A DNA stretch of 64,000 bases from Heterobilharzia americana (taxonomy: Eukaryota > Platyhelminthes > Trematoda > Strigeidida > Schistosomatidae). Shown here one piece after another: positions 12,882-24,887 of the stretch. Each line of letters begins with the position of its first letter. Positions within the stretch are counted from its first letter, which is position 1. The stretch is taken from the NCBI GenBank assembly GCA_944470555.2, contig OX104130.1, forward strand, positions 54,407,491 through 54,471,490. The letters run 5' to 3'. A model generated the notes under the pieces. The model made no database searches, was not told where the DNA came from, and saw nothing but the letters and a program-made list of their open reading frames with translations. The translations under genes and the position numbers were made by a program.

Positions 12882-13670
12882 TTATTATTATCTGTCCTTT
12901 AGGTTCCTAGTGGAACATAAGGCTTCAGTAGCACGTCTCCATTCCACCCTCTTCTCTACAGTCCTTTCAATTTGGATCCACTACTGCCCATAAACTTTCA
13001 TTTCTTCCTCACATGATCTCATCCATGTCACCCTAGGCTCAGACACCCAACTCGTCGTTTCCCCTTTCGATTCCACTCGAGGACCTGTTCTGACGCGTGA
13101 TGTCCCCAGTCGGTCTTCTCAGTGTTTGTCCAATCCGATCCATCTCCACTTCCTGATTCTGCATATTTGTTGGGTGGTAGGTTCTTGTTTTGTTGGTTCG
13201 TTGCCAGAGTTCCTTGTTGCTGATCCTTATTATTCTGGCCATCTGATCCTCAGTGTCAGTATCGAGTGAGCTGGTGTAGGTGGGAGTTGTTGATGAATGT
13301 CTGTAGTTTGTTGGAAATGCTTTTCGTGACGCGACAATTCTCTCAAGCATCACATAAAAGCACTCACTGACTTGACTGATATTGATGTTGACAATCCATA
13401 TGTTGTTCATGCTTTATGCTGAGTGCATTCGATCTCCACAGTGATTTCAGATTAATGGAGGAAGGTGTGTCTTGCTGTGTTTCCGATCCTGGCTTTGACA
13501 TTCTCATCTGTGCCGCTACGTGTAGTTGAAACGATGGTGCTCAGGTTATCGGTGCATGTTGTTGTTGGTTGGGTATCTTCATTACGTCTGTCTTCTCTAC
13601 GTCTAGTTGGACTCCTGTCTTCGGTGCCTCTTCTGCCGACTTTTTGGTAATCTACAGTAAAACTGATCAT
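12882..13670 (-). mobile_element. Non-LTR retrotransposon family A, 3' end (copy 2)
   Basis: Reverse-oriented, 5'-truncated copy. Its open parts read IRISNKELWQRTNKTRTYH and MDRIGQTLRRPTGDITR, matching copies 1 and 3. The 3' end is GGACAGATAATAATAAA at the low-coordinate side. It is inserted in the same direction as the host gene. Its truncated 5' end runs straight into the hammerhead-like remnant at 13748-13792. Confidence 0.85.
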
Positions 13671-13747
13671 CCAGCTAACAAACACTTTTTCCGAGTTGGT
13701 ATACATCACAAACTAAAAACATTTGGAGAATCATTGACAACCTGGAA

Positions 13748-13792
13748 GCAAAGGACAGCTGTTTCGTCCTAGTATGGGATTCCTCAGTAGTG
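13748..13792 (-). ncRNA. Hammerhead ribozyme remnant
   Basis: On the minus strand it keeps core CTGAGGA (13787-13781), loop CATACTA, GGAC, GAA and ACAGCTGTC exactly as in 39361-39406. Stem I, however, is broken (CACTA against CTTTG) and the first base of stem II has changed (ATCC against GGAC). It is a decayed copy of the same motif, probably inactive. Confidence 0.8.
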
Positions 13793-14229
13793 AGCACACA
13801 TGACCCCAATAGTGATTCCAGCCAAGGCATTCAGGTTTCGCAGCGACTACGTTACTGGTGACACAAATAAGTTGGAATCTAATGGTTCACACCTTTCCAC
13901 TTCCATCAATTCCCAATATAGCAAGACCTTCATCCAACACTATCACTGAGTATTTCTACAAAATGATAACGTGACTTTAAAACTTGAAAAAGTGACATAA
14001 GACAAATCTTTTCCATTATTTCGATATAATAAGACATGTAACAACTGCGCTTCGATCCACACTAACATGTTTTACGTCATATCAGAAGAAAATTAACAGG
14101 GGGAGGAATAGATGAGTAAAATATTAGATCTGCGAAGACCACATTCCACAGTGACGAAACATTCTTAGATAGTTTCAACTATGTGAATAGTCCAGTTGTG
14201 ATTCACTGACTTAAAGGCAATGCCGACTA

Positions 14230-15150
14230 AATAACTGACAAAATCAATGTAGAACTTCGCACACAGATGCATCAGCTCAAGCTGACACACTTCACAATAA
14301 TATACAATGAACAAGAGGATAGAAAAGAGTGATATCAAAGTAGATAAAGTAGTGTGAGAGAAAAAACAATCTTATGATAAAGGTTAGTGCGAATATTCAA
14401 GCTTTAGAAAATATCAAAGAGCCAATACATCTTCTCCACTCCAACCGATTTCCAGTCATACCACCAACAGTTCTCAACCCCTGATTCCTTTCGTCTTGAG
14501 GACCGCAACCAAGCAGTCTTCATCTCCACCACGACTCAGATATACAGCCAGAGACTTCAGCGACCGGTGCTACGTCTTGGTCTTCCCACCCTGAAACCTC
14601 TACAAATCTAATTCAACTTTCCCTAACATGACACACCAAGATAGGTGGTGATTCGGCATGTGCAGCACATGTCCAGGCCATCTTAGTTGACTAAAGTTCA
14701 CAGCTTCACCAATGGAGTCGCCTGTCTTGCCTAGTACACTTCGACGGACCTCAACATTGCTCATATGATGATTCCACCGAAACGCGAGCAATGCTACCGA
14801 CTCATGTCCCCTAGTTTCAACGGCCATAGCTCACAGTCGTATAACAGGATACAATGGACTGAAGCGTAGTATGCTCGTCCTTTGATAGGCAATTGGATAT
14901 CTCACCAGTCGGCACCACACTTGATGTAAGTTGGCAAATCCCAAACGGCCTTTTTGTATCCATGCTGAGGTTTCGTCAGCGACCAACCCATTCAAGCAGA
15001 TGCAACTCCCCAAGTAAGTGAAGTGGTCAATGCATTTCATCGCTTCACTCATTACCTATCCTTAAACAGGGAGTGGATGCAGACCAGTCCTAAAGCATCA
15101 CCCTACATTTGACAAGTTCCAGCAAAACACATCTGAAATATACTCAGATT
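14230..15150 (-). mobile_element. RTE family B, 3' fragment
   Basis: Minus-strand frames include CIDHFTYLGSCICLNGLVAD with IQKGRLGFANLHQVW, and SNVEVRRSVLGKTGDS with LRWPGHVLHMPNHHLS. These belong to the region after the RT domain in RTE-like elements. The 3' part (14230-14620) is closely matched at 28900-29350. This copy retains the FTYLGS segment that is missing from the copies at 31895 and 63440. Confidence 0.85.
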
Positions 15151-15865
15151 TCTGTTCAAAGCATCAGAAGACCCTGTATTTTGTCAACGTCTTTACCTAG
15201 CAGGAGAGTATCGTCTGCATACTACCAAGTCAACCACATCAACACCTCCAGGGAGCAATGCAGCCAGCGTTCAACCTCCCCCAGGCCATCTACTTTCGCA
15301 TGTGCAGAAATCGAATTGTATCAAAAGGCCGTCGATACAACAAACAAGAGTCAAAGCTTCATGAATAAATCTGTAATGGGTTGAGTTGCATTAGTTACAT
15401 TCATCAGTTGGTTTCGCCGATCCACATAGGAACACTTTTCAAAATAATTCCAATCAATCTAACTGGAACCATAGGACTAGAATTTTGACAGTAAACACCG
15501 ACAACTAAACACAAGAACAAAGGATACATGGAAATAAAAAAAGACTAAACGTCAATTATCTGTGCACACTATAACTGATGTAGTTTAGTTAGCAGCAAGT
15601 GATATGTGACTTGACATAGTGCTTTATTTGCTGTGATTTAAAACAAAACAAAATCGGCTGGAAATGTGTTTACCCTAAATAGATTTATGTATAAGCGTAT
15701 GTTTATTATGTAGGTTTTACGGTACTAAAAACAGAATTTTGTTAATAATTTAAAAATTCAAAGAACGAAAATTAAAGACAAACAGTCTGGAAACTTTACT
15801 TTTCTTACTGTGGACTTCACGGATCTTAGACTGAAATAATAAGATGATAACGACTGCATAAAGTG

Positions 15866-15878
15866 ACACACACACACA

Positions 15879-15909
<31 letters not shown>

Positions 15910-15913
15910 CACA
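15866..15913. repeat. (CA)n microsatellite
   Basis: About 48 bases of CA repeats with one interruption near 15885. It lies in intron 13, near exon 13. Confidence 0.97.
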
Positions 15914-16175
15914 GCGATAAAAACGGGTGTTCAATATAGTCAACTGTTCTACAGTGAATCCCTAATTGTTGTTTTTTTCAATGTGAAATTAGTAAATCAT
16001 GGTATTAGGTGTTTTTAAATAGTGTAATACAGGTGAAGTGTTTCCCAATAAATAAAAAAGCCAGTACCATGTCTATCCCTTATGAACTGAAAATAGTCTA
16101 AACAATTTGTTCGGTTTGTTTTCTCTTAAACTTTTTATTAAAATGAATCAGATGTTAAAAAGAAATTCAACTAAC

Positions 16176-16258
16176 TTGTGTTTCAACTGGATAACTTGAT
16201 CGTAAATGTGAAGGTTGTAAACGATTACGTAAGTGTAATTCTTTAAGACGATTGGGAT
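16176..16258 (-). CDS. Exon 13: short basic exon
   Basis: Two bases complete the exon 12 codon, then 27 codons to a phase-0 end; acceptor tcttgctag, donor gttagt. The translation is PNRLKELHLRNRLQPSHLRS followed by SYPVETQ. It lies more than 8 kb from exon 12 and is recognised by phase agreement, borders and codon-like composition. Confidence 0.82.
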
Positions 16259-16808
16259 CTAGCAAGAAAATAAGGAGTGAAGATAAATAATTTAATTAGT
16301 AAAGCATTTCCCTACAATTCCATCATCATGAGTACATACATTATTAGGAGTAATCATAAAGTCACTAGAAATATAAGAACGAAATACACTATTATTGTCA
16401 GCTAAAATCCTACAACTAAAGAAATACAGTAGAAATGAGAAATGTGATGACAAAATACAGCCGCTGAATTCAGTATAAAAATTAGTCACTTATTAAGCTT
16501 CGCGTTGTTTCAGAACACTGTGGAAAAACTAGATTTGTCTGACAAGTTATTACTGTAAGTAAAAGTGTATGTATATTCATGAATAAGACTGTGAGTCATA
16601 TCTGCACCGGACATACAGGCTTTCTAGTTGTCTGTTAGATGGCATGCATTGTAGAAGTTAGTAACTAGGTCTATAATGAGAATAACAATAGTAAGCACCC
16701 ATGGATGACCATGCGTAAAAAAAGGATTCTTAAAATCTTCATTGTTCAAATTGGAACGATACTGTTTCCCACCAGATTCCACACAGATTTTACCCTAATT
16801 AGCGTAGT

Positions 16809-16811
<3 letters not shown>

Positions 16812-16866
<55 letters not shown>
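16812..16866. repeat. (TA)n microsatellite
   Basis: About 55 bases of uninterrupted TA. Confidence 0.97.
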
Positions 16867-16869
<3 letters not shown>

Positions 16870-17834
16870 TAAGGCAATTTGCGTGTCAATGATGAATGTT
16901 TTACGATATATACATATCAATGATAATAATGAGACTGGTAATTACAGTAAGTGTTGACAAAACAGTCGTAATATAAGTGATGATATATAAAAGGCAGCGT
17001 CAAAATGTAGACATGCCGACAATTAAATAGGGTACAGATAGACTAAATCAACAATTCAATAAAAATTGTGAATAAGAAACGCGTAATTTACTATTTAAAG
17101 AGAAAATGTTAGTCCAGAAATCAAAATTGTGATATACTCAACAACAACATGAACATTCATATAGGAGTTAGTCAGTTATGTAACTCGAATTCAATAGAGG
17201 TATAGTCAATCAATTTATACAAGAAAGACTGTCTATGCATAATTAGGACAATTTCCTATGATGCTCATATCTGCTTATCTAGTTTAAGTCGACTGATGGC
17301 TGTGTTTTTTTTTTGTTGTCTATGTCTATTCACAAGTTGAGTTGATCTTTTGAAACAGGAGAGGCAACTTAACAGACGTGGTACTGAGTACCTACTTTAC
17401 TGGTTAGAAAAGGGATAGATAGCATCCATAAGAAATCCAATCTTTTGTATTATTTACTGAAAAACAATGAGACCTTTTTGGTGGTTTTTAAATTCATATT
17501 TACACTAAGTGGAAGCTATGGAAATTACAGTTAATAATCCTAGCCTTTCTTTCGTTAGGGAAGACTTATTAGACAGCTTTACCATTTGAATCTTTACCTT
17601 CCTATCTCGTTCTTCATTTCTTATACATACCTACTACATTTCTTTACCTTACGATTATCCAATTACTTTATTCTCTGGTACTACACAATTTTAAATACCC
17701 CAACACCTTGACGCACTTTTATTATCCGAATGCTTACATTCTCATGCCATTTTCTTTGTCCTTGTCAACTCTGTCAGTACGACAGTTACCGTTACCATTA
17801 CCATTATTATTCGTTGGTTGATTTCATACAGAAT

Positions 17835-18010
17835 CAAAATGCACCCAGCCACTACGTACACGTTTGTACCATAGGTAGTGAGCCACACTTAATGTGTAAC
17901 GGCCAATAATGCCACCTGACTGACTAAGCCTCAGTAGGTAGGGGATGGTTCGAACATGTAACCCATTGGTTGGAAGTCGAGCCCCTAGACCAATCAGGCA
18001 CAGTTTCACG
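17835..18010 (-). repeat. tRNA-like SINE (family R1), best copy
   Basis: On the minus strand: TGGTCTAGGGGCTCGACTT (A-box-like), then GGTTCGAACC-like B box (plus 17948-17956), then a body rich in TACCTACTGAGGC and GTGTGGCTCACTACC ending near TGGCTGGGTGC. The same order recurs at 21715, 33265 and 52150 (minus) and at 11480 and 57640 (plus). Six or more copies in one gene make this an abundant dispersed repeat. Confidence 0.7.
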
Positions 18011-18479
18011 TCCATATATATAAGTAAATCTTGAACAGAGATTTAATTGAAAACAATTTCGTTAGCTTACACTTTTTGGTTGAACATAAGAATGAACTAA
18101 TCTAGTGAGTCGAATCAATTGTTTGACGTGAACGTTTTGTACCAAGCAGAAGACCATAGATAAATGATTTCTCCCCTTTTTAAGTAGACAGGGATAAAAC
18201 CTTACATTTATTGCTGAGAATGAGCATTGGCCCACCTATAGCCATTGTGTTATAATTGGTAGATTATCTTTTTGTCAGATGAAGATTGCTGAGATTAAAA
18301 TGAGGCTAGTCAACACGCCTACATATACAGAAAAAAACGCTACACATGCACAGATGAAATACCCAATAGTAATAATAATAATAATGATAAGTATCACATT
18401 ACAATACTAATTTCGAATATGATTGAATCAAAATATCAATAAAGCAACACATGATGAAGAAAATATTTGGATTTTTTCT

Positions 18480-19540
18480 AACAATGCAAAAGACAACATA
18501 AACTACAAGGCCCTTACACGTTTTGAGGGTTCGTGAATATTCATTAAAAATCCAGAGTAAAGTCAACAATTGGCTAATTCATATTTCCGCTTTTGAATGG
18601 TCTCATTACAAAACTTCACAAAGGGAAGCGCACCACCTTATTGCTGACGGTGTTTCCCAAGGAGCCATACTTTCCCCCTATCTTTTCTCTTTCTTTCTCC
18701 ATGACTTAGCATCTTCAGCTAGTACCAATTATCAAATATGCTGATGATCTGACAGTTTCCATACCAGTCTCCTCTCCAACAGATTTTTCTCAACTGAATA
18801 ATTTCCTATCTGCTATTAGACGATGGTCCTTCGTGAATGGTCTTGTGCCTAATTCTTCAAAATATCAAACCATAAACTTTAACTTCAGATGTCAACATAA
18901 TCTATGTTAACTGCTTCGTTCTCATGATTCCTAGCCTATTGATAGCTGTGCATTAGAGAATGTTAAAAGTATGATTTATCTCGGTGTACTTTTCTTCACA
19001 TCTTTCCTAGTCCTCCCAAATCTTACTAATTTCCAAAAGAATTTTCCGACTAACTCTCCATATTAGAAGCTGAGAGTATCTGATATGACTCAGCCTCTCC
19101 TCTTGTGTTTTATAAACTTCTGCATCTTGCCTGTTCTCCTCTACTGCTCTACTTTATTCTCCTTTCCTGGGTTACTGAGAAAGACTATGCTGTACTGCGT
19201 AGAACTTCGAAGGTTGTCAGTAAAAGTAGTGGTGTACGTCTACACCTTCTAGTTAAAATAGTTTTGGAGAGACATCTTAACTCACGTAAACATTTGGCAG
19301 GAGTTACTTTATCAGATGACCAAAATCCTCTTCACTCAAAGCTCTAGGTGTGCTGGTCGTCAGAAAAGATAAGGAGTAAGTAAATAAGACTTTATGCACA
19401 TACTATAAAATATAAAGACTCGGCAATAACGTATTCAGCTCGTTCTGCTGTGCGGTGAAGAAAGTATTAAAAGTGAATTAACTAAACAACTTCTGTTTTG
19501 AAATCAAACTCACTGATAATGATGATGATGAGCATGTTAC
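18480..19540 (+). mobile_element. CR1-like non-LTR retrotransposon, RT fragment
   Basis: Reads ADGVSQGAILSPYLFSFFLH, the conserved RT block (G.PQG..LSP.LF), then after a frameshift KYADDLTVSIPVSS with the YADD active site near 18736-18750, then IYLGVLFFT. This RT type differs from families A and B and looks like the CR1/Jockey group, for example SR1. Several stops follow. It ends near GATGATGATGATG at 19517. Confidence 0.8.
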
Positions 19541-22500
19541 TATCTATGTATTACGAACCTATCTAATAATGTGATTGTCTACTTAAATTAACTGTACATT
19601 TTCAAGAAAGTTGTAGACAGGGTGAATATTCTTATCTTATGTGTAATTTATCCGTATATCATTTTCCTATGCATACATATATACTGTCTCTGTCCAATTG
19701 ATAATATGACATGCTGTAAATTCTGTAGAGTATTCCTGAAATAGCTTTCAGAATAAAGCCATTATTATTACTATTAAGAGTGGATAGGAGAATACTGAAA
19801 GTGTAAAAACACTTGTATCGACTTGAACTATGAAGTTCACTCACTACAGTATATAATTATATCAACAAGTTGAAATGTGGTATGAACCAGTAACAAAGTA
19901 TTTTGATTAATATTTCACGATCTAAAAAACATCAGTTAGAGGTTTGTGACGGACAATAAAGTGCATCCTAAACAGTTGACAATGATAAACAAGATTTACC
20001 TGTGAATTTCAATGAAACGTCGTACGCCTTAAACCTACGTTATCACTGAGCTATTTAGATCGCGCTTGACTCCGTGTAAGACAAGATTATGGAAACCAAC
20101 TGGTAACTGACTAATTTATCTCTCAAATCTTAATCTTAAGTACTGATCGATGCGATGATGAGTTTGGTTGCTATTTTAAGCGACAAGACAATGTGATGTA
20201 GTAGTAGAAATAGTAGTAGTAAACTATGAACTTAACACTATACAAAGTGAACCACAGTGTTATGTCATTTAGCTTAGTGGTGACATAGGACACTTGATCG
20301 ATAGACTTCGGTTAGTTTTTGTGAAAAATCTGATACACTGATTATAATTCCTTGAAGAATGTTTGTGAATCTCTTATATTTTGTCACATGAATTAACAGT
20401 AACACGACAAAATATTCGTTAACGATGCTTAGTCAGCTGTCTTGCGATGTGACACATTTTATTCCTTTTCCATTCTGTTGAAGCTATGTGGTCCATTAGT
20501 TTGGACATAGTGTTTAACCACTGCGTCACAAGTTTCAAATACCAACTCATGCAACAAGATTTGGGCATTCAGTCAGTCAGTCAGTGATTATCATGGTCCC
20601 TTCCTCATGCATCAGGTATGTACCACAGATACTGCATGAGCCGGCACTCAACTATTATCTGTTCGATACTAAACAGCAGCAATAAGTTTGAGTGTTGTGA
20701 ATAAAATTCAAAATTAGCATTATTAAACACTGGAAACATAAGATTGTTCATACACTGGTTTACTAAGCCATAAATATAACTGGAAATACTACTGAAGACT
20801 TCAAAAATTTACTACATACTAAATGTCTGTGATAACTACAAAGGCTTAACAGGACTTAAAGTAATCGGTATATTGACCTCCTCTTTTAGTAGAATCATCA
20901 GTGCCAAAAAAGTGCAAATTTCTCAAACTACAGGATAACCTTAGTCGACTTCAAAACCAAACACCACTACTATCGTAAACTATTTACCAAAGTTATTATT
21001 GAATACAACATGAGAAAATAATTGGTTAAAAAGCAACAGAAAAGGCAGAGTGGTTTAAAAATAAAAACAAGAGCGATAAGACGCAAAAATTATAACAACA
21101 AAAACTACCAGAAGATAAAGGTGGACTATTCCTTGAATTCTTTGATGAGGTTGTTGAAATACACCCAATAGGTTGGGAATAAAGTTGTAGCACTGGTTGA
21201 TCAATAAAATACTCAGTATTAGTTTGTGCATTGCTTGTTGTTAGCTTAGTATTCTGACAGCCTGAAAGAAAACATTATCAACACAGAGAAACACCATGCT
21301 GTAAATGGTCAGTTGGTTAAAAATAATATGGAGATAACAGGAAGAATCACTGAAGAGTGAGCAAATGTTTAGAAAAACATAAATGGATTATTATTCATAA
21401 TCACATAGCTTTTGCATAATTCTTCAGTTAGGGGCTGACAGTAGTTGGAAAACCATCCAAACAGTTGATCAACATATCTATTGTTTCACTTTGGGCTTGT
21501 CGATAGTATGGACCTCCAAAAACATAGAAGACTGAGTTATATAGCAACGTGACAGCCGGTTACTGGATTTTAACCAATAGATTTCAAAATCAAAGTGTTC
21601 CCTGGGAAACATTAAGCTCTTTGAGACGATAAAATGTGATGTCATCGGTGCCCAATGCTGAAGAATACCAATCTAAGATGGGAAGGTGAAAGTGACATCA
21701 CAGTCTCGGAACCGTCAAACAACCTTGTGCACATTAGTGCAGTAGGCGATGAACTACGTCTATTGTGACAGCTAGTGATACTATGTGGCTGCTCAAAGCT
21801 CAGTAGATGGGAGGGGGGGGCTTCGAATCTACAACCCACTGGTTATGAAATGATAAAAACTTTGTAATTACTAAAGATTCACCAGCTAATATCGACCGAT
21901 GGGGAGATTTATCTTTAAGTACACAAATGGTTTCAGATGAATCAACGTTTAAAACATCACCAAAGAGCATAGATTATATTAATTTTAGGGTATGCTGGTG
22001 AGGTTGAATATGTATTAACTCAAAACCAATAGTGTTAATATATATGTCGACATGTGGTGCATTGGTTTAAGCAATTAGATTTCATGCAATGGAACCAGGG
22101 CTTAAACTCTGCTGAACCGATTTTAATTTGTGCAATCAAGTGGTGTTATAACCCCTTACATAATCAATGTAGTTCATGACTTGGTACGTGAACACCTGTA
22201 CTGCGCAGAATTACATTACACTTACAAGCAAATTTATTACTTTGACAAATGGAGCATACAGATAATGAATCAAGCTTGAAAATAGTTTGTCTTCCATTCT
22301 CTGTGAGATACGTGTTATACAATGCGGCATCTCTTATGAATAAAATTAAGTAAGCACTTTGTTACTCCTGTAGTTAGGCGTTTATCGTGTATTCTTAACT
22401 CTCTTCATTACCTTTTGACCCCCCAAGAGTGGTGTTCTGAAAAGGTTTAGCGAAACAAAACACTCAGTTTCCTTTGCAAAAAACACAGCACAAATTAACA

Positions 22501-22683
22501 TGATGTAGATGAATTTATGCAGAAGGGTATAAGACTTTCTCATTGTGTCAGGGTTTATGAGGCTATTCAACTAAGCATTGAGTGAGTTTGTATTTGAATA
22601 CAGGACCTACTGATCGAAAGTTGAAAGTCTGATTAGTACTTTACAGTATGGTGGAGAATATTTGTAGCTCAGGTAGATGGTCT
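19541..22683. other. Intron 12, middle part
   Basis: AT-rich, with short TAG and GATG repeats near 20200 and 19517, a family R1 SINE copy at 21715-21850 and a doubtful one near 22045-22170. No coding recognised. Confidence 0.45.
21715..21850 (-). repeat. tRNA-like SINE (family R1)
   Basis: Plus strand reads gtgcagtaggcgatgaactacg, ctcagtagatggg and cttcgaatctacaacccactgg in the same order as at 52150-52330. Confidence 0.6.
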
Positions 22684-23405
22684 TGGTTGTATTGTGTTCT
22701 CTGAGCTGGATCGTTTAATCATGGAGCTTTCATCGTCTTTCTAGATGACATCTTCAGCACTAACTTCACTGTGAAGTGAGCTGTCAACATCTCTCCATGA
22801 GTGATTTATTAGCTTGCCCTGACCAACTGGTTTGTGATTGGTTGTTTCCATTGATTGCTGTGTCACTGACTGTAGTCAACACTACACTAGGCAAAGTGGT
22901 CGCCCTCTTCGCCTTCGTCTATATGAACACCAATTCGCTATTAAACGTCGCGAAATTTCATCACTCATTTCAATGCACTTGGATAACAACTATGGACATG
23001 AATTCAATTTTGACAATGTAGAAATCGTGGACAAAGAGAGGAAACACAAAGAATATCAGAGAATTCCTAGAAGCTTGACATTCAGGTCAGTCAATCAGCA
23101 ATCAACAGATGTGTAGACATACACCCAATCTATCAACTAATAAGTAGAATGATAACGATAGAAAGGTGAGAGGTCATGCAGAGGAACATCCAACAGGAAA
23201 ATCTATGCAGTCGATGATACAACAATCAAAGGAGACAACCAATCACAAGCCAGTTGGTCAGGGCAAACTACTAAATCACTTACGGAGACAGATATTGAAA
23301 GCTCATTACAAACTGAAGTTAATGCTGATGATGTCGTCTAAGCAAGACGATGAAAGCTCCATGACTAAACAACTCAGCTCAGAGAACACAATACAACTAA
23401 GATTT
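22684..23405 (+). mobile_element. Penelope-like element, GIY-YIG end with inverted arms
   Basis: The centre encodes SGRPLRLRLYEHQFAIKRRE, then GHEFNFDNVEIVDKERK, and in another frame SAINRCVDIHPIYQL. This is the order expected for the second half of a Penelope GIY-YIG endonuclease and its C-terminus (R..EH, GH.F, INR..D..P.Y). It is flanked by two arms of about 180 bp in inverted orientation (22684-22875 and about 23205-23402), about 80-85% alike by eye. The GIY and YIG motifs themselves are missing. A third scrap of the arm lies at 29419-29475. Confidence 0.75.
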
Positions 23406-24646
23406 TACGGTATATTTTGTAGATAGATGACTGGTGTTATAAAAATCCAATTGAACAAGAAACTGAAACGTTAAACATTGTTAGAAAGCTTTGGTTAGCC
23501 ACACCATTATTTAGAGTTAATTTCATTTCTCTTCGATGAAATCACTATTGGTTAAACAGTGATTGAAGGTATACAATTGTGCGGGATGCAAACAAGCACA
23601 CATATATACACAATCTGAAGTCTGTGTGTAACTTAAAAAACATATTTTTATAAATTACATATCACTACCCTTTTTTGAAATGCTGTAAATACTTTTGTGT
23701 CACATGTGTACAGTAAATTACCAAGTAGAAAAAAAGTGATACACGAAGATACCAGTAACACAACAGTACGAAATGGAATGTTTCACACCAGTTAGTACAG
23801 AGTTGTGTTGGCGTTTATCAATGGCTGAAATGTCTTTGCTCTCTTTTCACTTAATCATCCATTCGCTTAACAACTTAACACACTAAACAATAAAATAATA
23901 ACCATATTTCTTTAATAGCAAGGACGTTAACATAAGTAAGGATATGCGGATATGATCAGAAAGAAAATGATTTGGTGACCTGAATACAAAATATATTATC
24001 GATTAGTTAGTTATAGGTAAAAGAAGTCAATGTAGAATATACCTACGACAGACAAACAACAAATTGAGACAACAGTATACTGTAAAAATATTCATTTGTG
24101 ATAAACGTGACGTATGTTTATCTTGGACGCTGGAGCCAGATAAGGCTATGCGTATACGTTTGTTGAGCAGGCAGTCTACAATAAACCTGTAATACAGGAA
24201 GTAACCAATATTGGGAGTAACTAGTCAATAAAGTGACTAAGTAACATGGTCACTGGAAATGTAGTGACTTGAGAAACTTACTGGAGTTCAGCTATATAAC
24301 TTATAGTAAGAACATCATGAGGTCAGCATAGATGTTAGAAGTAGAGTATTTTGGTATGAAAGCAAATCATTGGAAGACATTGCAGCTGGGACACATTTTA
24401 AACGCTACGAGTCAGTGTGTATACCCATATAGGATGTTAACTGAAGTAGAACTAGGTTGAACGGGGGTGGGGGAGCTGAGGATAACCACATCGAAAAGTG
24501 GAACCAATCTATGAAGTCCTTTGTTCACAGAGACCAATCCAAAACATCGGAAAAACTGATAAATTACACACAACCTTAAAACAATTGTACTCATCCAAAT
24601 AATTGTTCATACAAAATATTCGGAAAATTTCTGTAGATATACTAAC
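23406..24646. other. Intron 12, last part
   Basis: AT-rich, no gene or recognised repeat. Confidence 0.45.
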
Positions 24647-24887
24647 CTGAATCAACTGGTTGCGATACCGGTGAAACTTGGCTTAAATCGGTATATGCTG
24701 ATGAATCAGCATCAGTATCTTGTTCATGTTCATAACAATCACCATTTGGAATAAATTCATTGAGACGATTATCTAATTGTTTCTGATTCTGTGCAATCTT
24801 GGGAGAAGTTATTTGCTTGTTATGGGTCGCTTCCGTTAGATTGGGATAAACGCCTACTAGAGAATTCACTTGAGTTGATGATTGGTG
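24647..24887 (-). CDS. Exon 12: polar tail
   Basis: Phase 0 at the start, one base over at the end; acceptor tgtttctag, donor gttagt. It begins HQSSTQVNSLVGVYPNL and ends SQVSPVSQPVDS. It is low-complexity, acidic and Ser/Thr rich, with no domain recognised. The spare G completes Asp with exon 13. Confidence 0.87.

Larger units (their letters stand above)
16259..18479. other. Intron 12, first part
   Basis: Contains the long TA microsatellite and one family R1 SINE; the rest is AT-rich without recognised content. Confidence 0.5.

Noticed and set aside
13465..13772. Plus-strand frames of 61 and 67 residues
   Set aside because: They are the antisense of the family A copy and the hammerhead remnant.
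18736..18750. GCTGATGATCTG as a hammerhead core
   Set aside because: This is the YADD codon stretch of the CR1-like RT.
24697..24712. GCTGATGAATCAGCATC as a hairpin or ribozyme
   Set aside because: It is coding sequence of exon 12 and lacks the other ribozyme parts.
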